In this document: one piece after another, positions 19,796 to 32,336 of the stretch
Numbering within the stretch: the stretch's first letter is position 1
How the letters are laid out: each line of letters begins with the position of its first letter
From: Alteromonas sp. 1_MG-2023
GTDB lineage: Bacteria > Pseudomonadota > Gammaproteobacteria > Enterobacterales > Alteromonadaceae
Assembly (NCBI RefSeq): GCF_030547075.1
Contig: NZ_JAUOQH010000004.1
Location: 124,001-188,000 of the forward strand
Length of the DNA: 64,000 bases
Direction of reading: 5' to 3'
Notes under the pieces: model-generated
Database searches by the model: none
Told to the model about the DNA's origin: nothing
The model's input: the letters and a program-made list of their open reading frames with translations, nothing else
Program-made: the position numbers and the translations under genes

Positions 19796-21190
19796 ATGCA
19801 AAACAGTTTGTCTTCTTTATTTGAAAAGGTGCGGTCAGCGGCGTCTGCGTCGGGGGAAACCTTATCTGATATTTTCAGTAAAGAAACCCATAGATTTACT
19901 ATTACGGGCTTAAGTCGAAGCGGTAAATCTATGTTGTTTACCAGCTTAATGACCATGCTGAAAAGTCGTAGTGAAGATGGCTACGCCTGTCTACCGCTAT
20001 TAAGGTACTTGCCACCGTCGCAAGTGGAGTTCATGCGAATTGAACCCATAGAGGGGTACAAACCTTTTCCTCTTGAAGAAAACATGGATGCACTGGCATC
20101 AGGTAACTGGCCTGCCGCTACAGAAGAAGCGTATGGATTTAAACTTATCGTGCGGTTAACACAAACCACCAGTATTAAGCGCCACGTGCTGCCCCATACG
20201 GATATTGTTTTTGAGTTTATCGACTACCCAGGGGAGTGGATAACCGATATCCCCATGTTGGGTAAAACCTATGCCCAGTGGTCTGATTCTGCATGGGCAC
20301 AATTAAGCAGTGGGCCGCAGCAGCATTTTGCGAATGAGTGGAAGGCGGTAGTGAATGCCTTTGATTTCGAACAACCGCCCACGCCGGCCAGCATTAACGA
20401 ACTTGTAAGTGCCTACCGACGTTATTTAGTGACTGCTAAACAAAACGGAATCTCCCTGCTACAACCTGGCAGTTTCTTACTAGATTCAAGTGATTTTGAC
20501 TGGCAGCAACTCGGTTTTGCACCGTTACCATCAAGCATCACCAGCGATGTATCTCACCCTTGGTACAAAGCATTTGAAAGCCACTTTTCAGCGTTTCAAA
20601 AAGACTGGTTAACGCCGTTAAAGCAGTCTGTATTTCGGGAAACGGATAAACAAATTATCTTGGTGGACTTGTTTGAAGGCTTAAATCACAGCCGCCAGCA
20701 TTTGTATCAATTAAAAGAAACACTCAGTCATCTAGCTGACACTTTTGTGTATGGCCAAGCGGGTTGGTTTACACGCAATGTAATGCGCAAAGAGGCAATT
20801 GGTAAAGTCGCTTTTGTAGCCACTAAAGCCGACTTAATTCCGGTATCTGAACGTGAAAACTTGTTATCGTTATTAAGACATGTCACCGAAGGCGCCCGAG
20901 CTCGGTTTGTTGATAAACCCATTCAGTTTGAGCATTTTTTAGTATCAGCAATCCAAGTGACTGATGAAGGCAGTACGCCAAACGCATTACGCTATCAAGA
21001 TACTGAAAATGGCTATGTTGAAGCTATGTTTGAGCCCGTTCCCGCTTCACTTAAAGCCATGGAAGCAGATGCACACTTTCCTGTATTGAACACCCAAGTG
21101 CCGCAAGACTATATGGCACGAATATTATCCGGCAGAGGATTGGACAGATTACTCCAATTCTTACTGGCCGAAGGAGTTTCCAATGAATAA
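19796..21190 (+). CDS. ycjX: YcjX-family P-loop GTPase-like protein
   Basis: A 464-residue protein of the YcjX (DUF463) family. The P-loop is GLSRSGKSMLFTSL at about residues 39-52; a Walker B-like IDYPGEW at about 141 and a NKxD-like segment (VATKADLIP) are typical of this GTPase-like family. In E. coli ycjX and ycjF lie beside the phage shock (psp) genes and are induced with them. Here they stand alone as a pair: the ycjF start overlaps the end of this gene (ATGAATAA). The function is a membrane or envelope stress role not well defined. Confidence 0.92.
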   Translation: MQNSLSSLFEKVRSAASASGETLSDIFSKETHRFTITGLSRSGKSMLFTSLMTMLKSRSEDGYACLPLLRYLPPSQVEFMRIEPIEGYKPFPLEENMDALASGNWPAATEEAYGFKLIVRLTQTTSIKRHVLPHTDIVFEFIDYPGEWITDIPMLGKTYAQWSDSAWAQLSSGPQQHFANEWKAVVNAFDFEQPPTPASINELVSAYRRYLVTAKQNGISLLQPGSFLLDSSDFDWQQLGFAPLPSSITSDVSHPWYKAFESHFSAFQKDWLTPLKQSVFRETDKQIILVDLFEGLNHSRQHLYQLKETLSHLADTFVYGQAGWFTRNVMRKEAIGKVAFVATKADLIPVSERENLLSLLRHVTEGARARFVDKPIQFEHFLVSAIQVTDEGSTPNALRYQDTENGYVEAMFEPVPASLKAMEADAHFPVLNTQVPQDYMARILSGRGLDRLLQFLLAEGVSNE

Positions 21191-22157
21191 GCAAGGCTCG
21201 ATGAGCGAACAAAGCTCGGTCGATGAACAAAGCTCGATGTATAAAGATATCGAGAAACCAACAAGTACAGCTGCGCCAGCCTATCGGGCCAAAGTGGTAC
21301 AGCAGCGTCTTGATATTACGCCGCCAGATACTAAAATGCCGGCAAAAACGGATACTGCTGAATGGCAAATGGACAGTGCCAAAGCGCGTATTTCTACCGG
21401 AGGGCTTACCCTAGGGTTCGGTGTGTTGTCCATTATTGGCTTCTTTGTATTTGATGCCTACACCACCCTGACGGCCAGTGCAGCCGAGCATCCTATAGCC
21501 AGCACAGTATTGGCAGTGTTCTTAAGCGGTTTTGTTGCGTGTTTTAGTTATTTAAGCTTTCGAGAATGGCGTGGCTATAAGCAAATCAATAAGGCCATTG
21601 ATGATGGGCAAAGTATCGCCTCGCTAACTGGCGAAGATAGTGTTGATACCGTAGATAAAGTACTTAACCGTCATGGTAGTCGTTTTACGTCATCGTCATA
21701 CGCTGCACATTGTTTTAGCACCTACCAAAAGCAGCTGAATGATGACATGACAGCTAAAGAGCGCTTGGGGCTTTATCAAGATACCGTGCTTAATGCAGTG
21801 CAGCAAAAAGCCCAAAAAGTATTAAACAAAGAATCAGTTACGGCTGGAAGTTTGGCATTTATTAGCCCAAATAATCTAATTCAAACCTTTGCTGTGATGT
21901 GGATAAGTTTTCGTACCATAAGGCGTATGGCGAAAATTTATGGCCTTCGACCTGGCACGATAGGTAATTGGAAACTTTTGGGCGTACTTGCCCAAAATAT
22001 TGCCGCGCAGGGGGTATTTGATTTGGCCACCGATGAAGTTGCCAATCAAATTGGTGGTTCATTAAGTGCTAAATTTATGGAAAATTCTGCTGAAGCCGTT
22101 GCCGCAGGGGCGCTTAATGTGCGTTTAGGAAAGGCATTAATGAAGCTATTAAAATGA
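21183..22157 (+). CDS. ycjF: YcjF-family membrane protein (TIGR01620/DUF697)
   Basis: A 324-residue inner-membrane protein. A polar N-terminus of about 65 residues is followed by two transmembrane helices (about 73-95 and 103-125) and a C-terminal DUF697 domain with the hydrophobic SLAFISPNNLIQTFAVMWIS. The first 20 residues include a serine-rich repeated pattern (SMSEQSSVDEQSSM) built from near-copies of an 18-base unit. It overlaps ycjX by eight bases and a strong hairpin follows, so the two form an operon. Confidence 0.9.
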   Translation: MNKQGSMSEQSSVDEQSSMYKDIEKPTSTAAPAYRAKVVQQRLDITPPDTKMPAKTDTAEWQMDSAKARISTGGLTLGFGVLSIIGFFVFDAYTTLTASAAEHPIASTVLAVFLSGFVACFSYLSFREWRGYKQINKAIDDGQSIASLTGEDSVDTVDKVLNRHGSRFTSSSYAAHCFSTYQKQLNDDMTAKERLGLYQDTVLNAVQQKAQKVLNKESVTAGSLAFISPNNLIQTFAVMWISFRTIRRMAKIYGLRPGTIGNWKLLGVLAQNIAAQGVFDLATDEVANQIGGSLSAKFMENSAEAVAAGALNVRLGKALMKLLK

Positions 22158-22175
22158 AGCTATTGAAAAAAGATA

Positions 22176-22205
22176 AATAACAGCGTTATTAATAACGCTG
22201 TTATT
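22176..22205 (+). terminator. 30-base perfect palindrome after ycjF
   Basis: AATAACAGCGTTATT is followed at once by its exact reverse complement (15 + 15 bases), ending in TTATT. It lies 18 bases after the ycjF stop, which fits a terminator. Confidence 0.65.
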
Positions 22206-22364
22206 CTTATCCGAGTTTTCTAAGTGTATGAATACGAATTGAAATTTGGTCAACTGTGCCCAGCTCTATTTCTCAGCTCTAATTTTTAGTACTAATTTTC
22301 TGTGCTAATACCCCGTACCGATACCCAATACCGATACTCAGCTTCAATGCTCTGTTGCAATATA

Positions 22365-23591
22365 CTACAGCGCTTTTTTAGTTGGCATGACCACGTTGGC
22401 GAAAATAAGCCCTGCTACTAGCGACATAAAAATCAAGAATACTTCTTGGCCTAAATGATCGGCTTGTACAAAGTCTTGGCCTGAAATAAATGAGTTCAAC
22501 CCAATATAGGTTTTAGACCCCGGCACTAATACGATTAGCCCGTGCATAGCCACAATGGTAGCAGGCTGATTTGCAATACGGGTGAACGCATTGGCAAAAA
22601 GCCCTAGCGCGAAGGCACCTACGAAAGCCCCCAAACCTTGGCTCATGTAATCAGAGCTCCACGCTGTTGCACTGTAGGCGATAAAGGCCGCCGCCATTGC
22701 CCACGGAATATGCTTAACCCGGGTGCGAAATATAGCCACTAGCGCTAAACATAATAAAAATACCGATAACCACGTTGCCCAATAAGGTAAAGACTCAGCC
22801 GGTTGATACACGTTTTCACCAAACAAGCTAAAGCCTGCCGACACCCCTAAAAAAGCACCGAAATAAAGCTTAAATAACTGCATTACCGCGTCCATGGTGC
22901 GGGCCGTGCCCGATACCATATTGCGTGACGAAAGTTCGGCAAGCCCCATGGTAAGCGCAAGCCCAGGAACAAATACAATCACCGAGGAAAGTACAATAAG
23001 TGGAATGTTAATACCCGGGTCGATATAAGTACCGATTGCACAAGTTAACAAAGCGGCAATAAAGGCGGTGGCGGGTTCAAGCATTAAGTTAACCCGCTTA
23101 GAACGCTGGGACCACAACGTCCATACATAGGCAAGTAGCCCTAACAACCCTGACCAACCAATTTCAGCCCAGCTTGCTCCCATTAGCATGGCAAAGGCAC
23201 TGGTAGCCATACCGTAAGCGCCACCAGTGAGCCACTTTCCATAAGGGCTACCCATAGCGTCTATTTCGTCTAAGCGCTTATCTGCCTCGGCAAGCGTTAA
23301 ATCACCACAAAGTAATGAACCTGCTAGTTCATCAGTAAGCGATAATGCGTTCATATCTAAATCGCCTGGCAGTAGGCGAGATGCATGGTTGTATTCGTCT
23401 TCGTGTCTGTCACTCCAAATAACAAAAGTTAATGAAGTTGGAGTAGAAATAAATGAAGCGTGTACGCCCAAGTAGCTGGCAACTTCTAACAAGTAAGCTT
23501 CTAGTCGAAAAGCAGGCGTGCCGTATTTATGTAGCATTTTGCCAAGCTTAACAATAAATCTCCGAATTTGAATAAATTCTACTGTGTCCAA
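22365..23591 (-). CDS. Threonine/serine exporter family protein (ThrE type)
   Basis: A 408-residue membrane protein that fuses the two halves of the ThrE family (DUF1212 and DUF3815). The N-terminal soluble part of about 120 residues carries LGKMLHKYGTPAFRLEAYL and FISTPTSLTF. About ten transmembrane segments follow from residue 140. The family exports threonine and serine, or in some bacteria other small solutes, by proton antiport. It stands alone, read opposite to ycjXF. The substrate is inferred from family only. Confidence 0.9.
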   Translation of the reverse strand: MDTVEFIQIRRFIVKLGKMLHKYGTPAFRLEAYLLEVASYLGVHASFISTPTSLTFVIWSDRHEDEYNHASRLLPGDLDMNALSLTDELAGSLLCGDLTLAEADKRLDEIDAMGSPYGKWLTGGAYGMATSAFAMLMGASWAEIGWSGLLGLLAYVWTLWSQRSKRVNLMLEPATAFIAALLTCAIGTYIDPGINIPLIVLSSVIVFVPGLALTMGLAELSSRNMVSGTARTMDAVMQLFKLYFGAFLGVSAGFSLFGENVYQPAESLPYWATWLSVFLLCLALVAIFRTRVKHIPWAMAAAFIAYSATAWSSDYMSQGLGAFVGAFALGLFANAFTRIANQPATIVAMHGLIVLVPGSKTYIGLNSFISGQDFVQADHLGQEVFLIFMSLVAGLIFANVVMPTKKAL

Positions 23592-23829
23592 CGACTTGTC
23601 CTACTTTGGAAATATACTTTAAAAATCTAAGGAAGCATTAACCGCAAAGTGCGGCTGCGCGATACGCCAAGTCTGTAATTTAATGTATAGACCAGCTTGG
23701 CTAAAATTTGCGCGGATTGTAGAGGCAAAATTGGTATAACGCAAAAAACATTTATTAAATTTTCACGTTAGAAAAACTAATGCATTTTTCCTGTTAAGAA
23801 GTGTCCTCTGGTGGGCGCTTTCTCTGACG

Positions 23830-24936
23830 CTACTCACTTGGAGGCTGCTCTCGTAAAGGATCGCCCCCGGGAGGGCCTTTTTGGGCATCGCACTGCATAC
23901 TATCACCTTGAATAGTGCAACCTTGAGGTGCGCTGAAGCAGGCCAAAATTTGGTTACTTCCAGCGTCTCCTGCGTGGTAGTGGTAACCAATTCCTTCTTG
24001 TCCATCACCTCCGCTACCATCGATAGCATGCCCGCCACAGTCGTCAAGATCATCAGGCACTTGTCCATCAGGGTGTTTGCGTTCAAAAATAGCAAAACCG
24101 TCTAGCGCCACACCCAACATTCTTCCGTGAGTAGAGATTGCAGTATCAATTGACGAGCACTCGGTCATTGCATGGTAGTGATAGCCCACATGCGGGTTCA
24201 CGTGACCGCCACAGTCATCAAAGGGGGCAAGGGTATAGGCGCCTAATATGGCATCAACTGGCGCGGGGGCATCCATCTTTATACCGTTGAAAGCAAGGCC
24301 TACGCCACCGTGAGGGTCGAATTGGGTAATTCGTGAGGCTTTTTCAGGGTAAGCGGGAATGAGGTACTTTTGTGGTTCAACACCTTCTGCGTATTCAGGT
24401 TGGCATTCAACGCAGTAGTTCTGATATTTTGGGTCGACATCGGGGCGCGCAGCAGCAAGGCAAGCATCTTTGCTATCGGTCACTTTAACTTCGCCAGTTT
24501 CAGGGTTAAATAGCTGCCAATTGTCATCACTATAGAAGGTGGCTAGGTTTTCAATAAAGTTACCATCTGCATCGTATACTTCGTTATCATTTAACCAAAT
24601 ACCTGCGTCTTCAGCGGTATCGCTAATATTACGTGGGCACCACGGGCCTTTGTCGTGGCCAATATCAACACCGCTATTTTCGGGCATAGTAACGATATAA
24701 CAGCGAGTTTCGGTTCCATCGCTTAATGTGCAATCTACCAGGCTGTCGCTTATCGTAACGTCATCAGTAAAGTATTCGGTAATGGTTGGGAGCGAAGCGG
24801 CTGTACTTTGTTTTTCTGCTCCATTTTGGGCATGATCATGGGATTTTGAATTGGAATGATCGCCGCAGGCGGTGAGTGTACCAAGGGTTAATACCCCCGC
24901 GACCAACGCTAATCTTCTTACATTGATATTCTTCAT
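23830..24936 (-). CDS. YHYH-domain lipoprotein
   Basis: A secreted protein of about 368 residues with a lipoprotein signal (LALVAGVLTLGTLTACGDHS; lipobox ending at the cysteine). The start is ATG 24936, because the ATG six bases earlier directly abuts the ribosome binding site GAAGG. Two YHYH motifs, VGYHYHAMTECSS and IGYHYHAGDAGSN, give the family its name. Paired cysteines (CVEC, DDCGG twice) suggest disulfides or a metal site. Function is unknown; the histidine clusters and the family's frequent place near copper or cytochrome genes suggest metal binding, but nothing here proves it. The frame ends in a proline- and acid-rich tail. The 24937-25141 gap shows no gene. Confidence 0.85.
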   Translation of the reverse strand: MKNINVRRLALVAGVLTLGTLTACGDHSNSKSHDHAQNGAEKQSTAASLPTITEYFTDDVTISDSLVDCTLSDGTETRCYIVTMPENSGVDIGHDKGPWCPRNISDTAEDAGIWLNDNEVYDADGNFIENLATFYSDDNWQLFNPETGEVKVTDSKDACLAAARPDVDPKYQNYCVECQPEYAEGVEPQKYLIPAYPEKASRITQFDPHGGVGLAFNGIKMDAPAPVDAILGAYTLAPFDDCGGHVNPHVGYHYHAMTECSSIDTAISTHGRMLGVALDGFAIFERKHPDGQVPDDLDDCGGHAIDGSGGDGQEGIGYHYHAGDAGSNQILACFSAPQGCTIQGDSMQCDAQKGPPGGDPLREQPPSE

Positions 24937-25141
24937 TGCCATCCTTCACCCACTGTTAAAACAAAGCTGCTTAGTAATAGTAGCTTACCGAGGGCTTTTT
25001 GGATTAAAACTTAGAAACAATGAGTATGCCTAAAGTATGGCTAAAGAATGCTTATCTCCCATTATTAGAAAATGTCATAACCATAATTAACGACTAAAAA
25101 TAAGTATAACCGCGCCTTTAAAAAAGAGAATTACAAAATGG

Positions 25142-26266
25142 CTAGCTAAAAGCCATCCAATCTTTCCATACAGGCTCCAGCCCTTTCGCTTCAATAGCCG
25201 CGGCTACCGCATTTACAGGGCGGATGTCGTCTATATCAAACTGGTTTAGCGCTTCTGAAGGCGCACTATAACCGCCTGGTTGAGTTTGTGACCCTGCCGA
25301 CATAGTAGTAATGCCTAATGGCAACGCACCATCGCGAAATCGCGCCGACTCACGGGTAGAGAGTGATAATTCGGCTTGTGGGTTAAACAAGCGGTGAGCG
25401 CAAATCAGTTGCAATAATTGGGTTTCGTTAGGAAACTGCTGGGTGAGTAAATTAGCTGAATCGTTGGTGTTGCCTTCGCACTGTCGTAATCGCGGGAAAG
25501 AAATGGCCACTCGGCTTCGCCAGTAATGCTGCTGAATAAGCTGACCGTGCAGGGCGGTCATCACACTATCGGTACGCCAATCACCTAAGCCCAATAAGGC
25601 ACCAATGCCTATTTTATCGATACCTGCTGCGCCAATACGATCGCTGGCCTGTAAACGCCATAAGAAATCCTGCTTTTTGCCTCGGGTATGGTATCGCGCG
25701 TATTCTTGAGGGTTATAGGTTTCTTGGTAAACCAGCACTGCGTCCACCCCTAACAACTTTAAGGTTTCATAGTCTTTTTGTGGCAACGGCTGCACTTCCA
25801 TCATGACATTGCTCACTTTGGCCCTTATTGCCGGCAGAATTTCACTAAAATAAGGCATGCCCACCTTTTTCTCGTGTTCTCCTGTTACCAGCAATACTTG
25901 TGAAAACCCCATGTCTGTAATGGCGTCTATCTCGCTTTCTATTTGGCTTAAATTCAACACGGTGCGCTTTATTTTGTTACTCATAGTGAAGCCGCAGTAT
26001 GTGCATTCGTTCGCACACAAATTGGCAAGGTATAGCGGCACAAATAACCCCATAGTATTGCCAAATCGGGCGCGGGTTAGCATTTGTGATTGTGCAGCCA
26101 TCTCTTCTATATAAGGTGTGGCAGCAGGTGAAATTAACGCCATGAAATCATCTAAGTTACGGCTGGTTTTACTTAACGCTAGCTCTACGTGCTTGTTGGT
26201 TTTACTTTGAATAGAAAGGGCGATATTCGATAAGTCTTGCGACATTAGTGTGCTTGCAATCCCCAT
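25142..26266 (-). CDS. thiH: Tyrosine lyase ThiH
   Basis: A 374-residue radical SAM enzyme that splits tyrosine to dehydroglycine and p-cresol, giving the glycine-derived part of the thiazole ring. The iron-sulfur motif CANECTYCGF is at about residues 86-95, a CxxxCxxC cluster. It is the last gene of the thiamine operon; ATG has GCAGGAG ten bases upstream, which also holds the thiG stop. Use of ThiH rather than ThiO fits an enzyme set usable without oxygen, and no thiO is in the operon. Confidence 0.95.
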   Translation of the reverse strand: MGIASTLMSQDLSNIALSIQSKTNKHVELALSKTSRNLDDFMALISPAATPYIEEMAAQSQMLTRARFGNTMGLFVPLYLANLCANECTYCGFTMSNKIKRTVLNLSQIESEIDAITDMGFSQVLLVTGEHEKKVGMPYFSEILPAIRAKVSNVMMEVQPLPQKDYETLKLLGVDAVLVYQETYNPQEYARYHTRGKKQDFLWRLQASDRIGAAGIDKIGIGALLGLGDWRTDSVMTALHGQLIQQHYWRSRVAISFPRLRQCEGNTNDSANLLTQQFPNETQLLQLICAHRLFNPQAELSLSTRESARFRDGALPLGITTMSAGSQTQPGGYSAPSEALNQFDIDDIRPVNAVAAAIEAKGLEPVWKDWMAFS

Positions 26267-26273
26267 GATTAAA

Positions 26274-27041
26274 TTACTCCTGCACCAAAAACTGGGTTAA
26301 CGGGCTAGAAGGTTGTGCATCTTGCTGTGTGTTGGGCATGCCCGCTTCATAGGCATTGCGGCCTATCTCAACGGCTTTAGAAAAAGCGCTCGCCATGGCA
26401 ACAGGGTTAGCCGCGGTAGCAATAGCCGTATTTACCAACACGGCATCTGCACCCATTTCCATAGCCGCCATGGCTTCGCTGGGTTTACCAATACCCGCAT
26501 CAACAATAACGGGCACATTGGCTTGTTCAATAATAATGCGTAAAAAAAGTGCCGTTTGTAAGCCTTGGTTGGTGCCAATAGGTGCGCCTAAAGGCATAAC
26601 CGCCGCGCAGCCCACTTCTTCTAATCGCCGACAAAGTACAGGGTCGGCATGGCAATAAGGCAGCACATTGAACCCTTTTTTCACCAATACTTCGGCGGCA
26701 CGTAGCGTTTCGATAGGATCAGGTAATAGGTGTTGCTGGTCGGGGTGAATCTCTAACTTTACCCAAGGCGAACCTAGTACTTCGTAGGCTAACTCAGCGG
26801 CAAAAATGGCTTCTTGCGCATTTTTGGCACCAGAGGTGTTCGGTAAAAGCGTCACGTTTAATTCCCTTAATAGCGCTAAGGAATTATCGTGCTCAACGTG
26901 CGCAGAAAGCCGCTTCATGGCTAAGGTTACCATGGTGCTTTTGGCACTTTTTACGCTGCGTTTCATTATGCTTGGCGAGCTAAATTTACCTGTGCCCATT
27001 AATAAACGAGATGAAAATTTTTGATTAGCTAAGGTAAGCAT
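26274..27041 (-). CDS. thiG: Thiazole synthase ThiG
   Basis: A 255-residue TIM-barrel enzyme that joins deoxyxylulose phosphate, dehydroglycine and ThiS thiocarboxylate sulfur into the thiazole phosphate. The family motif MGTGKFSS is near the N-terminus; the Schiff-base lysine lies in WVKLEIHPD; the phosphate-binding end is [15 protein letters not shown]. It starts right after the thiS stop (adjacent) and is followed by thiH after seven bases. ThiG and ThiH normally form a complex. Confidence 0.96.
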   Translation of the reverse strand: MLTLANQKFSSRLLMGTGKFSSPSIMKRSVKSAKSTMVTLAMKRLSAHVEHDNSLALLRELNVTLLPNTSGAKNAQEAIFAAELAYEVLGSPWVKLEIHPDQQHLLPDPIETLRAAEVLVKKGFNVLPYCHADPVLCRRLEEVGCAAVMPLGAPIGTNQGLQTALFLRIIIEQANVPVIVDAGIGKPSEAMAAMEMGADAVLVNTAIATAANPVAMASAFSKAVEIGRNAYEAGMPNTQQDAQPSSPLTQFLVQE

Positions 27042-27275
27042 TTACCCTCCTGCTACAAGCGTGAAAACATCAAGCTTGTCGTTGTGTTGTAAAGAGCTGT
27101 TTGCCCAAAGTGGCTTGGCTAAAATACTGCCGTTTTTAGCCACAGCCATACCGTTTTGGATCATGTCTTGGCTTATGTCTTGAATTAACCCTTGGGTTGT
27201 TAGAAAAGCTAACACCGACGTATTTGGTGCACAGGTCACCTGTGTGCCATTTATTGAAATACTTATTTGTGACAT
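27042..27275 (-). CDS. thiS: Sulfur carrier protein ThiS
   Basis: A 77-residue ubiquitin-like sulfur carrier ending in the required Gly-Gly (FTLVAGG), which ThiF adenylates and which is then made a thiocarboxylate. The open frame extends upstream, but ATG 27275 (MSQISISING) has GCGAGG eight bases upstream and matches the family length. It overlaps the end of thiF by 13 bases and is adjacent to thiG. Confidence 0.93.
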   Translation of the reverse strand: MSQISISINGTQVTCAPNTSVLAFLTTQGLIQDISQDMIQNGMAVAKNGSILAKPLWANSSLQHNDKLDVFTLVAGG

Positions 27276-28079
27276 TGGCATACCTCGCAGTGCTTGTAGG
27301 CTGGAAGTGAGAATGACTGAAACTGCGCGGTGGCCGCATTCATAATGTAGTATTTGCCCCATGTGTTTTGGGTCTCAGAGTTGGCCTTAGGCTCGGCGCT
27401 AGGGTTTGCCTCAGGGTTTACCCCAGACTCGACGTTAGTGCTTGCCAAATATAGCAGCGCTTGAGTAGCTTGGAAGCACGCGGCCATACCTACCACAGGG
27501 CCTAAAATACCTTGGCTCATACAATCTTCTTGTACTGTGGTTTGTGCTAATAGACATGCATAACAACCACTATCTGACCCATTGCAACGCAGGTTTATCG
27601 CTTGCCAGCTGTACTGGCTGGCGGCGGCAATAAAAAGTGCAGTGCGCTGGTTAACGCAAGCGGCATTAATGGCTTTTCGGGTAGTGATGTTGTCGCTGCA
27701 ATCAAGCACACAATGGGCGCCGGATATCAGCGAGGGTAAGTTACTGCTATTTGCCTGATTCTCAGCCAATTCAATTTGGGTGTAGGGGTTTACAAGGCGC
27801 AATTGGGCATAGCTAGCTTGGGTTTTGTGCTGGCCAATATGGTCTTGGTTGAACAGCACTTGCCGATGAATATTACTCTTTTCAACAGTGTCGCTATCTA
27901 CCAGTAATACCTTGCCAATACCTGCACCCACCAAGTAACGTGCAACCAAGGAGCCTAAGCCACCTAGCCCGATGACAACTGCATAAGCTTGTTTAATATT
28001 GGCTTGCCCCGTTTCGTCAATATCATCTAGCAGTAACTGGCGACTGTAACGGCTGATGTCGTCGCTAGATAAATCCACA

Positions 28080-28087
<8 letters not shown>
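27263..28087 (-). CDS. thiF: ThiS adenylyltransferase ThiF
   Basis: A 274-residue E1-like enzyme (HesA/MoeB/ThiF family). It has the nucleotide motif VVIGLGGLGSLVARYLVGAG, the conserved SNIHRQVLF segment and a zinc site from CYAC and C-terminal CEVC. It adenylates the ThiS C-terminus. The start is ATG 28087 (MNNVDLSSDDISRYSRQ), which overlaps the thiDE stop by eight bases; the frame upstream of it lies inside thiDE and is not conserved. A low-complexity stretch rich in Asn, Glu and Pro (about 227-245) interrupts the C-terminal part. Confidence 0.94.
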
Positions 28088-31657
<3,570 letters not shown>

Positions 31658-31806
31658 TTATAAAATGCTTGTCAGGAGTGGAGGAGAGAATACAAAGGGC
31701 GCAAAAGCATGACCGGTACTACAGGCAAAATCCCGCAGGATAAATTCTTGCCATACTACATGGTTTAACTTCTACAATTTACGACTTACCACTTTGTACT
31801 TTATTG

Positions 31807-31895
31807 TTCCCTTCGCAGGTATTAGCCTGATCAGGTTCAACGGATCCCGCTTTCGCGGTCTCAGCTCACTGGGTTAATTCAGTTGAGCACTCCGA
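31807..31895 (-). promoter_or_regulatory. TPP riboswitch (THI element)
   Basis: On the minus strand the leader of thiC contains the conserved blocks of the thiamine pyrophosphate riboswitch: CTGAGA in the pyrimidine-sensor arm, a short variable hairpin (CCGCGAAAGCGG), GTTGAACCTGATCAGG and then CTAATACCTGCGAAGGGA. It ends about 170 bases before the thiC ATG, leaving room for an expression platform. Confidence 0.95.
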
Positions 31896-31954
31896 CAAGT
31901 AACTATATTCAGTATAAAGCGAAAGAAAATGAAATTTCAAGCCTTGGTTGGTTC

Positions 31955-32061
31955 GAGGGTTAGTGCGTTCACCTTAGAAATACGGCGTGAACCCATCCAT
32001 GGGGCCTCTGCTGGCAGCATCCATGCTGCAGAAGATTTCTAAGGTGAACGCACCAACCCTC
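31955..32061. repeat. Palindromic intergenic repeat with 27-base arms
   Basis: The left arm 31955-31981 and right arm 32035-32061 are inverted copies with 26 of 27 bases paired (core TTCACCTTAGAAAT / ATTTCTAAGGTGAA). Between them sit two smaller palindromes: CCCATCCATGGG (31992-32003) and GCAGCATCCATGCTGC (32014-32029). The whole can fold into a branched hairpin. It carries no gene and looks like a non-coding mobile palindromic unit (REP or MITE-like). Confidence 0.75.
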
Positions 32062-32105
32062 TTGTTCAAGGTGTAATTTGGTGGGGATTGGTGAGGAAAG
32101 CCTCT

Positions 32106-32125
32106 CTACAGCATCCATGCTGTAG
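32106..32125. repeat. Second palindromic unit of the same family
   Basis: CTACAGCAT-CC-ATGCTGTAG is a perfect 9-2-9 palindrome that shares the AGCATCCATGCTG core with the unit at 32014. It is flanked by GAGGAAAGCCTCT and GGTTTCTGAGGAACACACC, a diverged form of the same outer sequence. Confidence 0.65.
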
Positions 32126-32194
32126 ATGGTTTCTGAGGAACACACCCTCCCACTCTAGCAAACCTTGAAGTTTTAGAGAGGGTGAGAGGTGTAG

Positions 32195-32239
32195 GGCCTC
32201 TGCTGGCAGCATCCATACTGGAGAAGATTTCTAAGGTGA
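32195..32239. repeat. Third copy: 45-base direct repeat of 32003-32047
   Basis: The 45 bases from GGCCTCTGCTGGCAGC to TTTCTAAGGTGA match 32003-32047 with two mismatches, which break the central palindrome (ATACTGGA in place of ATGCTGCA). This is a degraded copy of the same element. Confidence 0.75.
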
Positions 32240-32282
32240 GCTCGCTCTCGCTTGCTCAAGTTAAACATACCGGAATAGATAC

Positions 32283-32318
32283 AAAAAAGGCTCCTTATTT
32301 GTTTAATAAGGAGCCTTT
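32283..32318 (-). terminator. Rho-independent terminator after the TonB receptor
   Basis: A perfect 14-base stem (AAAGGCTCCTTATT and its complement) with a 5-base loop, followed on the minus strand by six T. It begins about 19 bases after the receptor stop codon. Confidence 0.92.
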
Positions 32319-32336
32319 GTTAAGCGTAAATCATGA

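Noticed and set aside
21183..21260. Repeated 18-base units at the ycjF start as a mobile or regulatory repeat
   Set aside because: They are imperfect, in frame and confined to a disordered serine-rich N-terminus; simple slippage explains them.
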